From Parvularcula sp039818345 (GTDB taxonomy: Bacteria; Pseudomonadota; Alphaproteobacteria; Caulobacterales; Parvularculaceae), in NCBI GenBank assembly GCA_039818345.1, contig JBCBUC010000008.1:56679-120678 (forward strand): a stretch of DNA of 64,000 nt, in the 5' to 3' direction. The translations under genes were made by a program, and so were the position numbers. The notes under the pieces were generated by a model. That model saw only the letters and a program-made list of their open reading frames with translations, had not been told where the DNA came from and did not search any database. Of the stretch, positions 15,933 through 24,043 are shown one piece after another. Within the stretch, counting starts at the first letter, position 1, and each line of letters begins with the position of its first letter.

Positions 15933-16859
15933 TTATTCAGCCTTGCGGAACTTGAGGGTCATGCGATCGGACTCACCAATCGCTACCATATCAGCAAGCA
16001 GCTCAGTATCCTCTTCAGGGACATCGAGTGTCGGGGCGAGGCGCCAAACAGCATCATCCTCTGTAGGCTGATCTTTAGGGTTGGTATTGACATCGGACGT
16101 CGCCTCAAGGGTGAAACCTGCGCCTTCAGCGAGCGCCACCACGGTCGACTGTTTGATATAGCCGCGGCTGCCGTCTGCCCATGCGTCCGGCATCTCTTCC
16201 TGCGCGCGGTGCTGCACCATCCCAAAGACACCGCCCGGCTTGAGCAGCATGTAAATCTCAGCCAGCACGTCTTCGATCAGGGCATTGCTGTCGTCAGCTG
16301 CCATAATGTTATGGAACTCACGGATCATCATCACGACGTCCACAGTGCCAGCCAACTCCGCAGGCACCGCTCCGTAAGCAATGGCGTCAAAGGAAGGGGC
16401 ATCGGCATCATAGGTTGCCGCCTTCTCTTCCGGCCACGTCGTTGTCCAGTTGGGCCGTTCGGCAAGGAACTCTGGCGGTGAGTATTCCGAGCCAAACGAT
16501 TCCCACACAGAAAGTGGCCGGTCAGCGCCAATGACCTTGCCTTCTGGACCGAGATAAGCTGCCAGAATGCCCGTGTACCAAATGCTACCCGGTGTTGTAT
16601 CGACCACTGTCATTCCAGGTTCGACGCCAAAAAACTCAAGCGTTTCCTTGGGGTTGCGATAAACAACGCGGGCCTGAGCTTCTTCGGGCAGGGCGCTGAT
16701 AATATCGTCGAGGCTTGCGGGCTCTGGCGCGACGATCTCTTCAATGACCTCGACCGGCATCGGCTCCGGTGCCTCGGCGGACATGGATTGTTCGGGGGCT
16801 GACTGACCACATGCGCTGATTAATGCGCAGGTCGAAAGAACGCTTAATGGCCTAAACAT
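15933..16859 (-). CDS. Lipoprotein-like class I methyltransferase (COG4798 type)
   Basis: A 308-residue protein with a lipoprotein signal (hydrophobic stretch to LISAC, lipobox Cys at about residue 17) and an acidic, proline-rich spacer. The rest resembles a class I SAM-binding fold: LEFFGVEPGMTVVDTTPGSIWYT (quoted in parts: GMTVVDTTPG) for motif I, and LLKPGGVFGMVQHRA later. This is the pattern of the exported predicted methyltransferases of COG4798. The start at 16859 has GGAG with an 8-base gap; the frame continues upstream without a better site. How such a protein would get SAM outside the cytoplasm is unclear. Confidence 0.78.
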   Translation of the reverse strand: MFRPLSVLSTCALISACGQSAPEQSMSAEAPEPMPVEVIEEIVAPEPASLDDIISALPEEAQARVVYRNPKETLEFFGVEPGMTVVDTTPGSIWYTGILAAYLGPEGKVIGADRPLSVWESFGSEYSPPEFLAERPNWTTTWPEEKAATYDADAPSFDAIAYGAVPAELAGTVDVVMMIREFHNIMAADDSNALIEDVLAEIYMLLKPGGVFGMVQHRAQEEMPDAWADGSRGYIKQSTVVALAEGAGFTLEATSDVNTNPKDQPTEDDAVWRLAPTLDVPEEDTELLADMVAIGESDRMTLKFRKAE

Positions 16860-17002
16860 TTTATTTCTCCGTCTTTCGCAGCAGCGGCAGTCTATGCCGA
16901 ACCGCAATTCGCTGGGGGCCTATCACACAATTCGAAGTGTGATCACAAAATTCACATGGGACAACGCTTAGCCGAAATGGTTCAGACTCATCTTGCTGTT
17001 TA

Positions 17003-17788
17003 TCAGCCAAAAATCGCAACAAGCTGGCGGCCAGCCGCAATCGGCCGGCCATCGCTTGCCCACATCGCCATGTCCTGGGCTGACCATCCGCCACCAGCAG
17101 ATTGGGCCCGGGTTGAAAGAAGATACCAGCCATCTTCTGTGGCCATGTCGTCCGACAACAGATCGAAATGCCAGTTGACCGACGAGACCGGCGCTAACGT
17201 TGTCATCATCGGCAATGTGCCAGGTGGTGTAAGGTCCCCCAGCGCCAAAACGCGAAGCTGGGTTTCGGTGGCAACCCGCTCACGCAGGCGCCCCCACCAA
17301 AGGATCGTGGTTTCATCGGTTCCCGAAAACGGTTGGTCACCGCCTGCCGGGCGGATATCAAAGTTGGAAAGAAAACCAGGGCGCATGGGATTGGGAGGCT
17401 CGTCCTCAAGCTCCTGGACCTTCGGAACGTCCGGAAAGGGATGATCGAGGAAATTGAGCTCGCTCTCCCGTTCCTTGCCAAAGACAAAAAGCGTCCGGGT
17501 GGCCAGCCCGCCGTCGTTGAGGAGGTCCACCGCGATGAACGTCGCCGATTTCCCTTGCCGGATAACCTGCGGGACGGCCCGGACCGCGCCGCCCGATGGC
17601 CCTAAGAACGCCACCTGGGCCGAACGCATCGCGGGGAGGTCCGGCACAAGCCGCGACGCTGCCTCGGCACAAATCGCGGATGACAGGCCTCCATACGCCG
17701 TGCGGCCTTGCAGCCAGGTGTCAGGGACATCGACGCTGTAGGCTTCTCCATCCCAGGTTCCAGCCGTTATCAAATGCGAGAAATCCAT
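17003..17788 (-). CDS. Acyl-CoA thioesterase family protein (double hot-dog, TesB-like)
   Basis: A 261-residue protein with two hot-dog halves. The N-terminal half has the QGRTAYGGLSSAICAEAA pattern typical of the thioesterase group that includes TesB and acyl-CoA thioesterase II-like proteins, and the C-terminal half ends with WSAQDMAMWASDGRPIAAGRQLV, a motif of the same family (quoted in part: SDGRPIAAGRQL). It probably hydrolyses acyl-CoA in the cytoplasm. The ATG at 17788 follows AAGGGA by 6 bases; a GTG one codon upstream is an alternative. It is transcribed divergently from engB, with 46 bases between the two starts. Confidence 0.85.
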   Translation of the reverse strand: MDFSHLITAGTWDGEAYSVDVPDTWLQGRTAYGGLSSAICAEAASRLVPDLPAMRSAQVAFLGPSGGAVRAVPQVIRQGKSATFIAVDLLNDGGLATRTLFVFGKERESELNFLDHPFPDVPKVQELEDEPPNPMRPGFLSNFDIRPAGGDQPFSGTDETTILWWGRLRERVATETQLRVLALGDLTPPGTLPMMTTLAPVSSVNWHFDLLSDDMATEDGWYLLSTRAQSAGGGWSAQDMAMWASDGRPIAAGRQLVAIFG

Positions 17789-17834
17789 CACCTGTCCCTT
17801 TCCCGGTCATGCCGGAGACGCTTAAGCCGCCCTT

Positions 17835-18458
17835 ATGGCTGAACCTAGTTCGAAGATTTTCTCCGGCGAAGCGACCTTTATGAAGGGTGTCGTCGCGATG
17901 GAGGGGCTACCGCCGACAGACCTTGGCGAGTTCGCGTTTGCTGGCCGCTCCAATGTCGGAAAAAGCTCGCTCCTCAACGCGCTGATGAACCGAAAGGGCC
18001 TTGCCCGCACATCCAACACCCCGGGCCGGACGCAAGAGGTGAACCTTTTTGATATTGGCGGGCAGTTTCGCCTCGTGGACTTACCGGGCTATGGCTACGC
18101 CCGCGCTTCGCGCACCAAGGTCGAGATGTGGACCAACCTTATTTTTGATTACTTGCGCGGCCGCCCGAACCTGCTGCGGGTCTTTGTCCTGATCGATAGC
18201 CGCCATGGCCTCAAACCCGTGGACAAGGAGGGGCTGTCGCTCCTCGATGACGCAGCCGTCAGCTATCAGATTGTCTTGACCAAGATCGACAAGATCAAGG
18301 ACAGCGCTATCCCCTACCGCATCAACGACGTGAAGGAAGATCTGAGCAAGCACCCCGCGGCCCATCCTGAGGTTCTCGCCACCTCGTCCGAGAAAAGAAA
18401 AGGTCTTGAGGACGTGCGCGAAGAGATCCTCCAAGCCCTCGACGGTTGGGGACACTGA
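17835..18458 (+). CDS. engB: Ribosome-biogenesis GTP-binding protein EngB (YihA/YsxC)
   Basis: A 207-residue TrmE-Era-EngA-type GTPase required for late 50S assembly. The G motifs are in order: G1 GRSNVGKSS (about residues 37-45), G2 threonine in TSNTPGRT, G3 DLPGYG, G4 TKID (VLTKIDKI) and G5 ATSSEKR. The length and the short basic N-terminus fit the family. A possible terminator follows at 18483-18518. Confidence 0.96.
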   Translation: MAEPSSKIFSGEATFMKGVVAMEGLPPTDLGEFAFAGRSNVGKSSLLNALMNRKGLARTSNTPGRTQEVNLFDIGGQFRLVDLPGYGYARASRTKVEMWTNLIFDYLRGRPNLLRVFVLIDSRHGLKPVDKEGLSLLDDAAVSYQIVLTKIDKIKDSAIPYRINDVKEDLSKHPAAHPEVLATSSEKRKGLEDVREEILQALDGWGH

Positions 18459-18482
18459 CCCGCATGAGCCAAAAGCGCTTGC

Positions 18483-18518
18483 GTCAGGGTCCTGCGACGG
18501 ACCTGACCCCGTCCTTTT
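18483..18518 (+). terminator. Possible intrinsic terminator after engB
   Basis: GTCAGG-GTCC (18483-18492) pairs with GGAC-CTGAC (18499-18507) around a TGCGAC loop, with one bulged G. A short pyrimidine run ending in TTTT (18515-18518) follows after CCCGTCC. The T-run is short and displaced from the stem, so the call is tentative. Confidence 0.4.
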
Positions 18519-18557
18519 GCGACCGACGATGCGTCCTCCGCCAAACCGGAAAAACGG

Positions 18558-18585
18558 TGTAACCTCAAGCGGTCGAGCGACGGAT
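18558..18585 (+). promoter_or_regulatory. Predicted ECF (SigF-type) promoter of the sigma/anti-sigma operon
   Basis: TGTAACC at 18558-18564 is followed after exactly 16 bases by CGGAT at 18581-18585, 28 bases before the sigma-factor start codon. The -35 GTAACC, N16 spacing and CG-rich -10 match the type of promoter described for Caulobacter SigF. It implies that the sigma factor transcribes its own gene. The match was found by eye. Confidence 0.65.
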
Positions 18586-18613
18586 AAAGAGCCAGTTAGA
18601 CCAGGAGCGCGGC

Positions 18614-19204
18614 ATGACCGGCCAACCGGAGTTAAGAGTGATTGAGGGGAGCAAGCCGAAAAAAGCGGCGCGCCCGGCCACTGATTTAAGCCGGCTTGGC
18701 CCTCTTATGGCGGCTGCCCAAAACGGCGACAAAAAGGCCTATAACGAGGTCCTCAAGGCCTGTGATGCTTGGTTGCGGATCTTTTTGGCCCGCCGCGTCG
18801 CCCCCGACAGCATCGAAGACATCGCGCAAGAAGCGCTGATGGCGCTTCATAAAAAACGCCACACCTATGACCCCGACAAGCCCTTCGCGCCGTGGTTTGT
18901 GGCCATTGCCCGGTACAAATGGCTCGACCGCTTAAGGCAACATTACCGGGTCGATGAGGTTGAACTCGAAGATCAAGCGCAAGTGCGGAGCCACGAAAGC
19001 CCCGTGATGTCGCAAATCCTTTTGGAACGATTGCTCGCCCATATTCCCGACAATCAGGCCGAAGCCATTCGGCTTGCCAAGATTGAGGGCTACCCCTTGG
19101 ACGAAATCGCCGAAATCACCGGGCAAAGCCTCAGTTCTGTGAAAGTCCGTATTCACCGTGGGATGAAACGGATGATGAAAAAGTTGGAAGAAGCCAATGC
19201 GTGA
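18614..19204 (+). CDS. sigF: ECF sigma factor (SigF-like, NrsF-controlled)
   Basis: A 196-residue group IV sigma-70 factor. Region 2 spans about residues 25-110, with DIAQEALMALHKK and the PFAPWFVAIARYKWLDRLR segment that melts the -10 element. Region 4 spans about 130-190, with a helix-turn-helix DEIAEITGQSLSSVKVRIHR recognising -35. A 30-residue basic extension precedes region 2. AGGAG lies 7 bases before the ATG. The next gene overlaps by 8 bases and encodes the matching membrane anti-sigma factor. By homology to Caulobacter SigF, it probably responds to heavy-metal or oxidative stress. Confidence 0.9.
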   Translation: MTGQPELRVIEGSKPKKAARPATDLSRLGPLMAAAQNGDKKAYNEVLKACDAWLRIFLARRVAPDSIEDIAQEALMALHKKRHTYDPDKPFAPWFVAIARYKWLDRLRQHYRVDEVELEDQAQVRSHESPVMSQILLERLLAHIPDNQAEAIRLAKIEGYPLDEIAEITGQSLSSVKVRIHRGMKRMMKKLEEANA

Positions 19205-19850
19205 GTCTGACACCATGACCGCCAGCACCGCTTTGATTGATGGCCTAACCGAGAGCATGCAGCCAGTGATGCGCCGCCGCCCGGGCCGTGAGGTGATGAT
19301 CCTTGCCGGGATTGGACTGTTGCAATTGATCGGTACGATGTCGCTGCTCGGCGAAAATGCTGCCGCTGTTTTCTCAAAAGACATGATCGGCATCACCGCC
19401 AAGGCCATCATGTTGGCGGGCGCCACCTTGATGTTTGTCTTGCTCGCCTTCCGCAGCTTGCTGCCCACCACACCGAGGCAAGGCAAGATGATGGCCTTGG
19501 CCGGTGCGTTGGTGACAGCGTTTGGCGTCTTCACCCTCGATTGGGATATGGGCGGCAGCGTCGGCGCGGCGTTGATGCCTCACAAGGGCATTGTTTGCCT
19601 TCTCTCATCGATCAGCTTTGCCCTGCCGCTCTTCATCACACTGACGCTCTTTATGCGGGGAGCCGCCCCAACGCAGCCGAAGATGACGGCTCTCTTGATC
19701 GGGATGGCATCGGGCAGCTGGGGGGTCTTTGTTTACGGCCTGCAATGTCCGTTCACGAACATCGCCTATATTGCCCTGTGGTATGGCGGCGCTATCGGCC
19801 TCGTCACCCTCGCCGCGGCAGTCATCCTGCCGCGGTTTTCGCGTTGGTAG
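19197..19850 (+). CDS. nrsF: NrsF family (DUF1109) membrane anti-sigma factor
   Basis: A 217-residue protein with six predicted helices over residues 34-210, as in NrsF, which holds SigF inactive at the inner membrane. Two cysteines at the membrane face, Cys134 (GIVCLL) and Cys184 (LQCPFT), are 50 residues apart, the same spacing as the two conserved cysteines of Caulobacter NrsF needed for release of SigF under chromium or cadmium stress. The start ATG lies within the end of the sigma gene (8-base overlap), so the two are coupled. ATG at 19215 is an alternative start. Confidence 0.9.
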   Translation: MRESDTMTASTALIDGLTESMQPVMRRRPGREVMILAGIGLLQLIGTMSLLGENAAAVFSKDMIGITAKAIMLAGATLMFVLLAFRSLLPTTPRQGKMMALAGALVTAFGVFTLDWDMGGSVGAALMPHKGIVCLLSSISFALPLFITLTLFMRGAAPTQPKMTALLIGMASGSWGVFVYGLQCPFTNIAYIALWYGGAIGLVTLAAAVILPRFSRW

Positions 19851-19952
19851 GCCCGGACGCTCGGTGACAAACTTGCCTGACGGTAAAGCTTTTGACGAGC
19901 GCCGAGGGTCATCAAGACCGGCCAAGTGACTGACCTTAAGGCGCGATCACCC

Positions 19953-20588
19953 TTAGGCGTCGAAGTTTGCAACTGTGTTGTCGCGCAGCTGATCGAGGGT
20001 GACCTCTGGCGCCATCTCCAAAAGCTTGAGCCTTTTAGCCGTCTTATCGACATCGAAAACCGCATGGCTTGAGACCACCCGATCAACGCAGGCCACGCCC
20101 GTGAGCGGCAGTGAGCATTCTTTCAAGAGCTTAGGGTCACCTTTTTTGGAGGTGTGATCCATCAGCACAACGACGCGTTTGACACCGGCCACGAGATCCA
20201 TCGCGCCGCCCATGCCCTTGACCATCTTGCCGGGGATCATCCAGTTGGCGAGGTCCCCGCCTTCGCTCACTTCCATCGCACCGAGGATCGAGAGGTCAAT
20301 ATGACCCCCACGGATCATCGCGAAACTATCGGCGGAGGAAAAGAAACTGGTCTTATCAAGCTCCGTGATGGTTTGCTTGCCAGCATTGATAAGGTCCGCA
20401 TCCACCTCCTCCTCGGTGGGGAATGGCCCCATGCCGAGCATGCCGTTTTCCGATTGCAAGGTGACCTCCATCCCCGCCGGGATGTGGTTCGCGACCAGGG
20501 TGGGTATACCAATCCCAAGGTTTACATAGAAACCATCCTGCAATTCGCTTGCGGCCTTCTCGGCCATTTGATCGCGGGTCCAAGGCAT
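19953..20588 (-). CDS. scoB: 3-oxoacid CoA-transferase subunit B
   Basis: A 211-residue beta subunit of a class I CoA-transferase. The active-site Glu lies in the family motif SENGMLGMG (LQSENGMLGMG), preceded by the start-region signature NLGIGIPTLV. With the alpha subunit encoded 11 bases upstream it transfers CoA between succinyl-CoA and acetoacetate, allowing ketone-body or polyhydroxybutyrate breakdown products to enter metabolism. Acetate/acetoacetate specificity (AtoAD) cannot be excluded. Second gene of a two-gene operon. Confidence 0.92.
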   Translation of the reverse strand: MPWTRDQMAEKAASELQDGFYVNLGIGIPTLVANHIPAGMEVTLQSENGMLGMGPFPTEEEVDADLINAGKQTITELDKTSFFSSADSFAMIRGGHIDLSILGAMEVSEGGDLANWMIPGKMVKGMGGAMDLVAGVKRVVVLMDHTSKKGDPKLLKECSLPLTGVACVDRVVSSHAVFDVDKTAKRLKLLEMAPEVTLDQLRDNTVANFDA

Positions 20589-20599
20589 CTCAATTCTCC

Positions 20600-21301
20600 T
20601 TACGCGGCGGGCTGAACCGTGCGTTGCTCGATCCGTTTTTCTTGTTTCGCTTCAATGATCCGATCGACGAAGATCCCGGGGGTATGGATGTGGTCGGGAT
20701 CAATCGTTCCGACCTCGACCAATTCTTCGACCTCGGCAACGCACGCCTTCCCCGCCGTTGCCATCATTGGGTTAAAGTTGCGGGCGGTTTTGCGGTAGAT
20801 GAGGTTGCCTTCGCGATCGCCTTTCCAAGCACGGACGATGGAAAGGTCTGCCGTCAGGCCGGTCTCCATGATATACCGTTCACCGCCAAATTCGCGCTCT
20901 TCTTTGCCTTCAGCGATCTTCGTGCCGACGCCCGTCTTGGTGTAGAACGCTGGGATCCCCGCCCCGCCTGCACGGATGCGTTCGGCCAACGTGCCTTGCG
21001 GGTTGAACTCCAGCTCCAGCTCTCCGGACAGGTATTGTTTCTCGAACGTGGCGTTTTCGCCGACATAGGAGCTGACCATTTTCTTGATCTGACGGGTTTG
21101 AAGAAGGAGCCCAAGGCCCCAATCGTCGACGCCTGCGTTGTTGGAAATCGCGGTCACGCCCGTTGCACCGGAATCGCGCAGGGCAAGGATCAGCGTTTCC
21201 GGTATCCCGCAAAGGCCGAAGCCGCCGGCCATCACAATCATGCCGTCAAATGTCAGGCCCTCAAGCGCCGCTTTTGCATCCAGATACACCTTGTCCGCCA
21301 T
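20600..21301 (-). CDS. scoA: 3-oxoacid CoA-transferase subunit A
   Basis: A 233-residue alpha subunit carrying the class I signature GGFGLCGIPETLI (about residues 26-38), where the Gly-rich loop binds CoA, and the mid-protein motifs GTLAERIRAGGAGIPAFYT (quoted in parts: RAGGAGIPAFYT) and GLTADLSIVRAWKGD. It is transcribed together with subunit B (11-base gap). The distal C-terminus (VGTIDPDHIHTPGIFVDRI) is typical of succinyl-CoA:3-oxoacid transferases rather than glutaconate enzymes. Confidence 0.93.
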   Translation of the reverse strand: MADKVYLDAKAALEGLTFDGMIVMAGGFGLCGIPETLILALRDSGATGVTAISNNAGVDDWGLGLLLQTRQIKKMVSSYVGENATFEKQYLSGELELEFNPQGTLAERIRAGGAGIPAFYTKTGVGTKIAEGKEEREFGGERYIMETGLTADLSIVRAWKGDREGNLIYRKTARNFNPMMATAGKACVAEVEELVEVGTIDPDHIHTPGIFVDRIIEAKQEKRIEQRTVQPAA

Positions 21302-21364
21302 ACCACCTCCACGTGTAGGATTTTGCTGGAGGATGTTGCTGACCGAAGCGTTCGGCGCAAGGGC

Positions 21365-21961
21365 TTACCAGGCTGGCGGGACGGCCATGAACTCAAAGGT
21401 TTCGGTGTTACCTTCTTCCTCGTCTCGCGGCTTTGCAGTGGGGAAGAAAGGTGCCGCTGGGCTCGCGCAACCAAGGGCAAAGCCGATGCCTTTGAGGTAG
21501 GAACGCCGCAGGCGACCATTGCGATAGGCTTTCCGGATCGCCCGATCATGGGCGCTGGCACCGGTTGCGCGGCGCACCATGCTCCGAAATGGGATAAAGT
21601 CCCGGGTAAATCCAGCGATGTAGGAATAGGCCTGATCGTCGGCGTAGTCAGTGATCTGGCCGCGCAGGTTAAGCCCGTTCTCTGCCACTTTCACCTCGTC
21701 GAGGTCCGACCCGACGTAAAGCTCAAGTTCCGCGACCTCCGCTGCGATTCCCGTGCAGCTTGTCGGCACAGGCTTTTCATAGACCTCAAGTCCTTGAAGG
21801 ATCTCTGGAATCTCCTCACGACGGAGATTGACGTCCTCCAAAGGGGCAAGAACGCCCTCGGTGATACCGCCAGCGATCCCCTCTTCAGCGTCTGGTGCAC
21901 GGGTCATGCAGCCTGCGAGACCGCAGGCCAGAACCCCCATGATGCACCATTTCCAACCCAT
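21365..21961 (-). CDS. Hypothetical lipoprotein
   Basis: A 198-residue protein with a lipoprotein signal: hydrophobic residues 5-17 and lipobox LAGC (Cys18). The mature part has an acidic helical region (about 25-120) and then a basic segment rich in Arg/Lys (VRRATGASAHDRAIRKAYR, about 128-155), followed by a Pro-rich tail. I recognise no family. It lies 63 bases downstream of the CoA-transferase genes' start region, on the same strand but upstream of them in transcription order, so it is not part of that operon by coupling. Confidence 0.75.
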   Translation of the reverse strand: MGWKWCIMGVLACGLAGCMTRAPDAEEGIAGGITEGVLAPLEDVNLRREEIPEILQGLEVYEKPVPTSCTGIAAEVAELELYVGSDLDEVKVAENGLNLRGQITDYADDQAYSYIAGFTRDFIPFRSMVRRATGASAHDRAIRKAYRNGRLRRSYLKGIGFALGCASPAAPFFPTAKPRDEEEGNTETFEFMAVPPAW

Positions 21962-22109
21962 TGAGTGACCTTACCACGCCTCTTCTGCGTGTCACCGGAA
22001 GTTTGGCCATTATCAGCTAAAGAACCATTGGCCACGGGACCGCTATGCTGAGCGCTTTGTTAGTTGTTTCTTTGAAGCAACCACCGTGCCGCGGCGGTGC
22101 AGGTGCGGG

Positions 22110-22433
22110 TTATGGCGAGGATGATCCGCTGAAAAAGGCAGCGATGTTTTGCAGAAGCTGCGATTCACTGAATGTACTCAATACGATGAGCCAAACGAAC
22201 CCAGCGATCACAAGATCAATCAACACCGCAAGAAAGCCCGAGAAACCGCCCCTCTCATGCATCTTCTTGACATCGTTTTTAAGCAGCTTCTCGGCAGCCT
22301 TGAAAAACCAGTCGACGATTTTGAAGATAAAACTGAGAATCCAGCGCAACACGTATGCGGGCCAGACAAACACCATATAAATAAAGAAGACGATCGGGTT
22401 CCTTCCCCGATCCTCACGGTCACTTTTGGCCAT
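22110..22433 (-). CDS. Hypothetical small membrane protein
   Basis: A 107-residue protein with a charged start (MAKSDREDRGRNP), a first hydrophobic segment (about 14-46, possibly one long or two short helices rich in aromatic residues), a basic amphipathic stretch (FKAAEKLLKNDVKKMHERGG) and a final helix (about 69-89). No family recognised. Its start lies 95 bases beyond the end of the suc gene cluster on the same strand, downstream of a strong hairpin, so it is probably expressed separately. Confidence 0.65.
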   Translation of the reverse strand: MAKSDREDRGRNPIVFFIYMVFVWPAYVLRWILSFIFKIVDWFFKAAEKLLKNDVKKMHERGGFSGFLAVLIDLVIAGFVWLIVLSTFSESQLLQNIAAFFSGSSSP

Positions 22434-22495
22434 TTTCCTGTCCCCCCTGACAGACTTTTGCCGAGCTTGGAGGAGGACACAGAAGAGTCAACGCC

Positions 22496-22527
22496 CCGGG
22501 GCCCAGCCTCGAAGGGCTGGGGCCCGG
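22496..22527 (-). terminator. Strong hairpin directly after sucB, probable terminator
   Basis: Two 13-base arms (22496-22508 and 22515-22527) pair with a single mismatch around a 6-base loop, just 1 base beyond the sucB stop codon. The stem is almost pure G+C (GGCCCAGCC / GGCTGGGGCC). The T-run after it is weak, so termination may be Rho-assisted or the hairpin may protect the mRNA 3' end. Confidence 0.55.
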
Positions 22528-22528
22528 A

Positions 22529-24028
22529 TTAAAGATCAAGCAGCAGCCGCTGCGGATCTTCTAGATTTTCTTTCACCCGCACAAGGAAGGTCACCGCGCC
22601 CTTGCCGTCGACGATACGGTGATCATAGCTCAGGGCCAGATACATCATCGGGCGCACTTTGATCTCGTCACCAACGACTATCGGGCGCTTTTCGATACGG
22701 TGCATGCCGAGAATACCGGATTGCGGCATGTTGAGGATCGGCGTCGACATCAAAGATCCGTAGACGCCGCCATTGGTGATGGTGAAGGTGCCGCCCTGCA
22801 TCTCTTCGAGCTTGAGCTCACCATCCCGTGCCCGGCGACCAAAGTCTGCGATATCTTTTTCAATCTGCGCTATCGATTTGGTATCGGCATCACGCAGCAC
22901 AGGGACAACGAGACCTTTCTCCGTGCCCACCGCAATACCAATGTCGTAATGGTTCTTGTAAATGATGTCAGTGCCATCGATTTCAGCATTGACTTCAGGA
23001 ACTTCCCGCAATGCCTGGATACAGGCTTTCACAAAGAACGACATGAAGCCCAGTTTGACGCCGTGCTTCTTCTCAAAAAGATCTTTGTACTGCTTGCGCG
23101 CATCCATCACACCGGTCATGTCAACATCATTAAAGGTGCTGAGCTGAGCGGCGATCTCTTGGCTTTCCTTGAGGCGCCTCGCGATCGTTTGGCGCAAGCG
23201 GGACATCTTCACCCGCTCTTCGCGTTCGCCGAGCGGTTTGGGGGTGGACGGACGAGCCTGTGCCGGTTTTGCAGGCGGCGAGCCCACTTGGTTCAGCGCC
23301 TCAAGCGCGTCGCCTTTGGTGATGCGGCCACCCTTGCCTGTCCCAGCAATCGTGCTGGTATCGAGGTTGTTTTGTTCGACGATGCGGCGCGGAGCTGGAG
23401 ACAATGGGGCTTCGTTTGAGGCGGCGGTCGGCGTTGGAGCGGCGGCGGCCGGTTTCGCCGCTGGGACAGCGGCGCCCTCGCCGCTCACCATCACGCCCAG
23501 GACATCGCCGACTGAAACCGTGTCGCCTTCATTCGCCATCACTTCGACAAGCGTTCCGCTGACAGGAGCAGGCACATCAACCGCGGCCTTATCGGTCTCG
23601 AGACTGACGATCGGGTCATCAACTTTGACAAAATCGCCGACTTTGACGAGCCACTCGCCGATATCAGCTTCGGTCACGCTTTCGCCTGATGACGGAGCGG
23701 TGATGTCAACCCGCTCTCCGCCTGCAGATGATGCGGCGGCAGGTGCTGGCGCCGGAGCAGCTGCACCGTTTGATGGCGCAGGCGCTGCGCCATTGGCTTC
23801 ACCGATTTCACCAAGAAGAGCATCGAGTTCGACGGTATCGCCCTCTTTCGCGGTGATCTTGGAGAGAATACCAGCAGCCGGTGCGGGTACTTCGACGGAC
23901 ACCTTATCCGTCTCAAGCTCGACGACAGGCTCATCAGCGGAAACGCTTTCGCCTTCCTTTTTCAGCCATTGGCCAATGGTCGCTTCGGTGACGCTTTCGC
24001 CGAGGGCGGGGACGCGGATTTCTACCAT
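22529..24028 (-). CDS. sucB: 2-oxoglutarate dehydrogenase E2 (dihydrolipoyl succinyltransferase), two lipoyl domains
   Basis: A 499-residue E2 core subunit that transfers succinyl groups to CoA. Unusually for this enzyme it has two N-terminal lipoyl domains: residues about 2-76 with lipoyl-Lys42 (LETDKVSVEVP) and about 106-180 with Lys147 (LETDKAAVDVP), separated by an Ala/Pro-rich linker. An E3-binding domain follows (APRRIVEQNNLDTSTIAGTG, about 207-226), then the catalytic domain ending with SYDHRIVDGKGAV, whose His and Asp are catalytic. It starts 15 bases after sucA and is the last gene of the cluster; the E3 gene is not in the window. Confidence 0.95.
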   Translation of the reverse strand: MVEIRVPALGESVTEATIGQWLKKEGESVSADEPVVELETDKVSVEVPAPAAGILSKITAKEGDTVELDALLGEIGEANGAAPAPSNGAAAPAPAPAAASSAGGERVDITAPSSGESVTEADIGEWLVKVGDFVKVDDPIVSLETDKAAVDVPAPVSGTLVEVMANEGDTVSVGDVLGVMVSGEGAAVPAAKPAAAAPTPTAASNEAPLSPAPRRIVEQNNLDTSTIAGTGKGGRITKGDALEALNQVGSPPAKPAQARPSTPKPLGEREERVKMSRLRQTIARRLKESQEIAAQLSTFNDVDMTGVMDARKQYKDLFEKKHGVKLGFMSFFVKACIQALREVPEVNAEIDGTDIIYKNHYDIGIAVGTEKGLVVPVLRDADTKSIAQIEKDIADFGRRARDGELKLEEMQGGTFTITNGGVYGSLMSTPILNMPQSGILGMHRIEKRPIVVGDEIKVRPMMYLALSYDHRIVDGKGAVTFLVRVKENLEDPQRLLLDL

Positions 24029-24043
24029 GATGTTCTGCCTGTT

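Noticed and set aside
20549..21964. A 471-codon plus-strand frame opposite the CoA-transferase and lipoprotein genes
   Set aside because: It is antisense to three better-supported genes and its composition (no domain, Arg/His/Cys-rich) is that of a codon-bias shadow in high-GC DNA.
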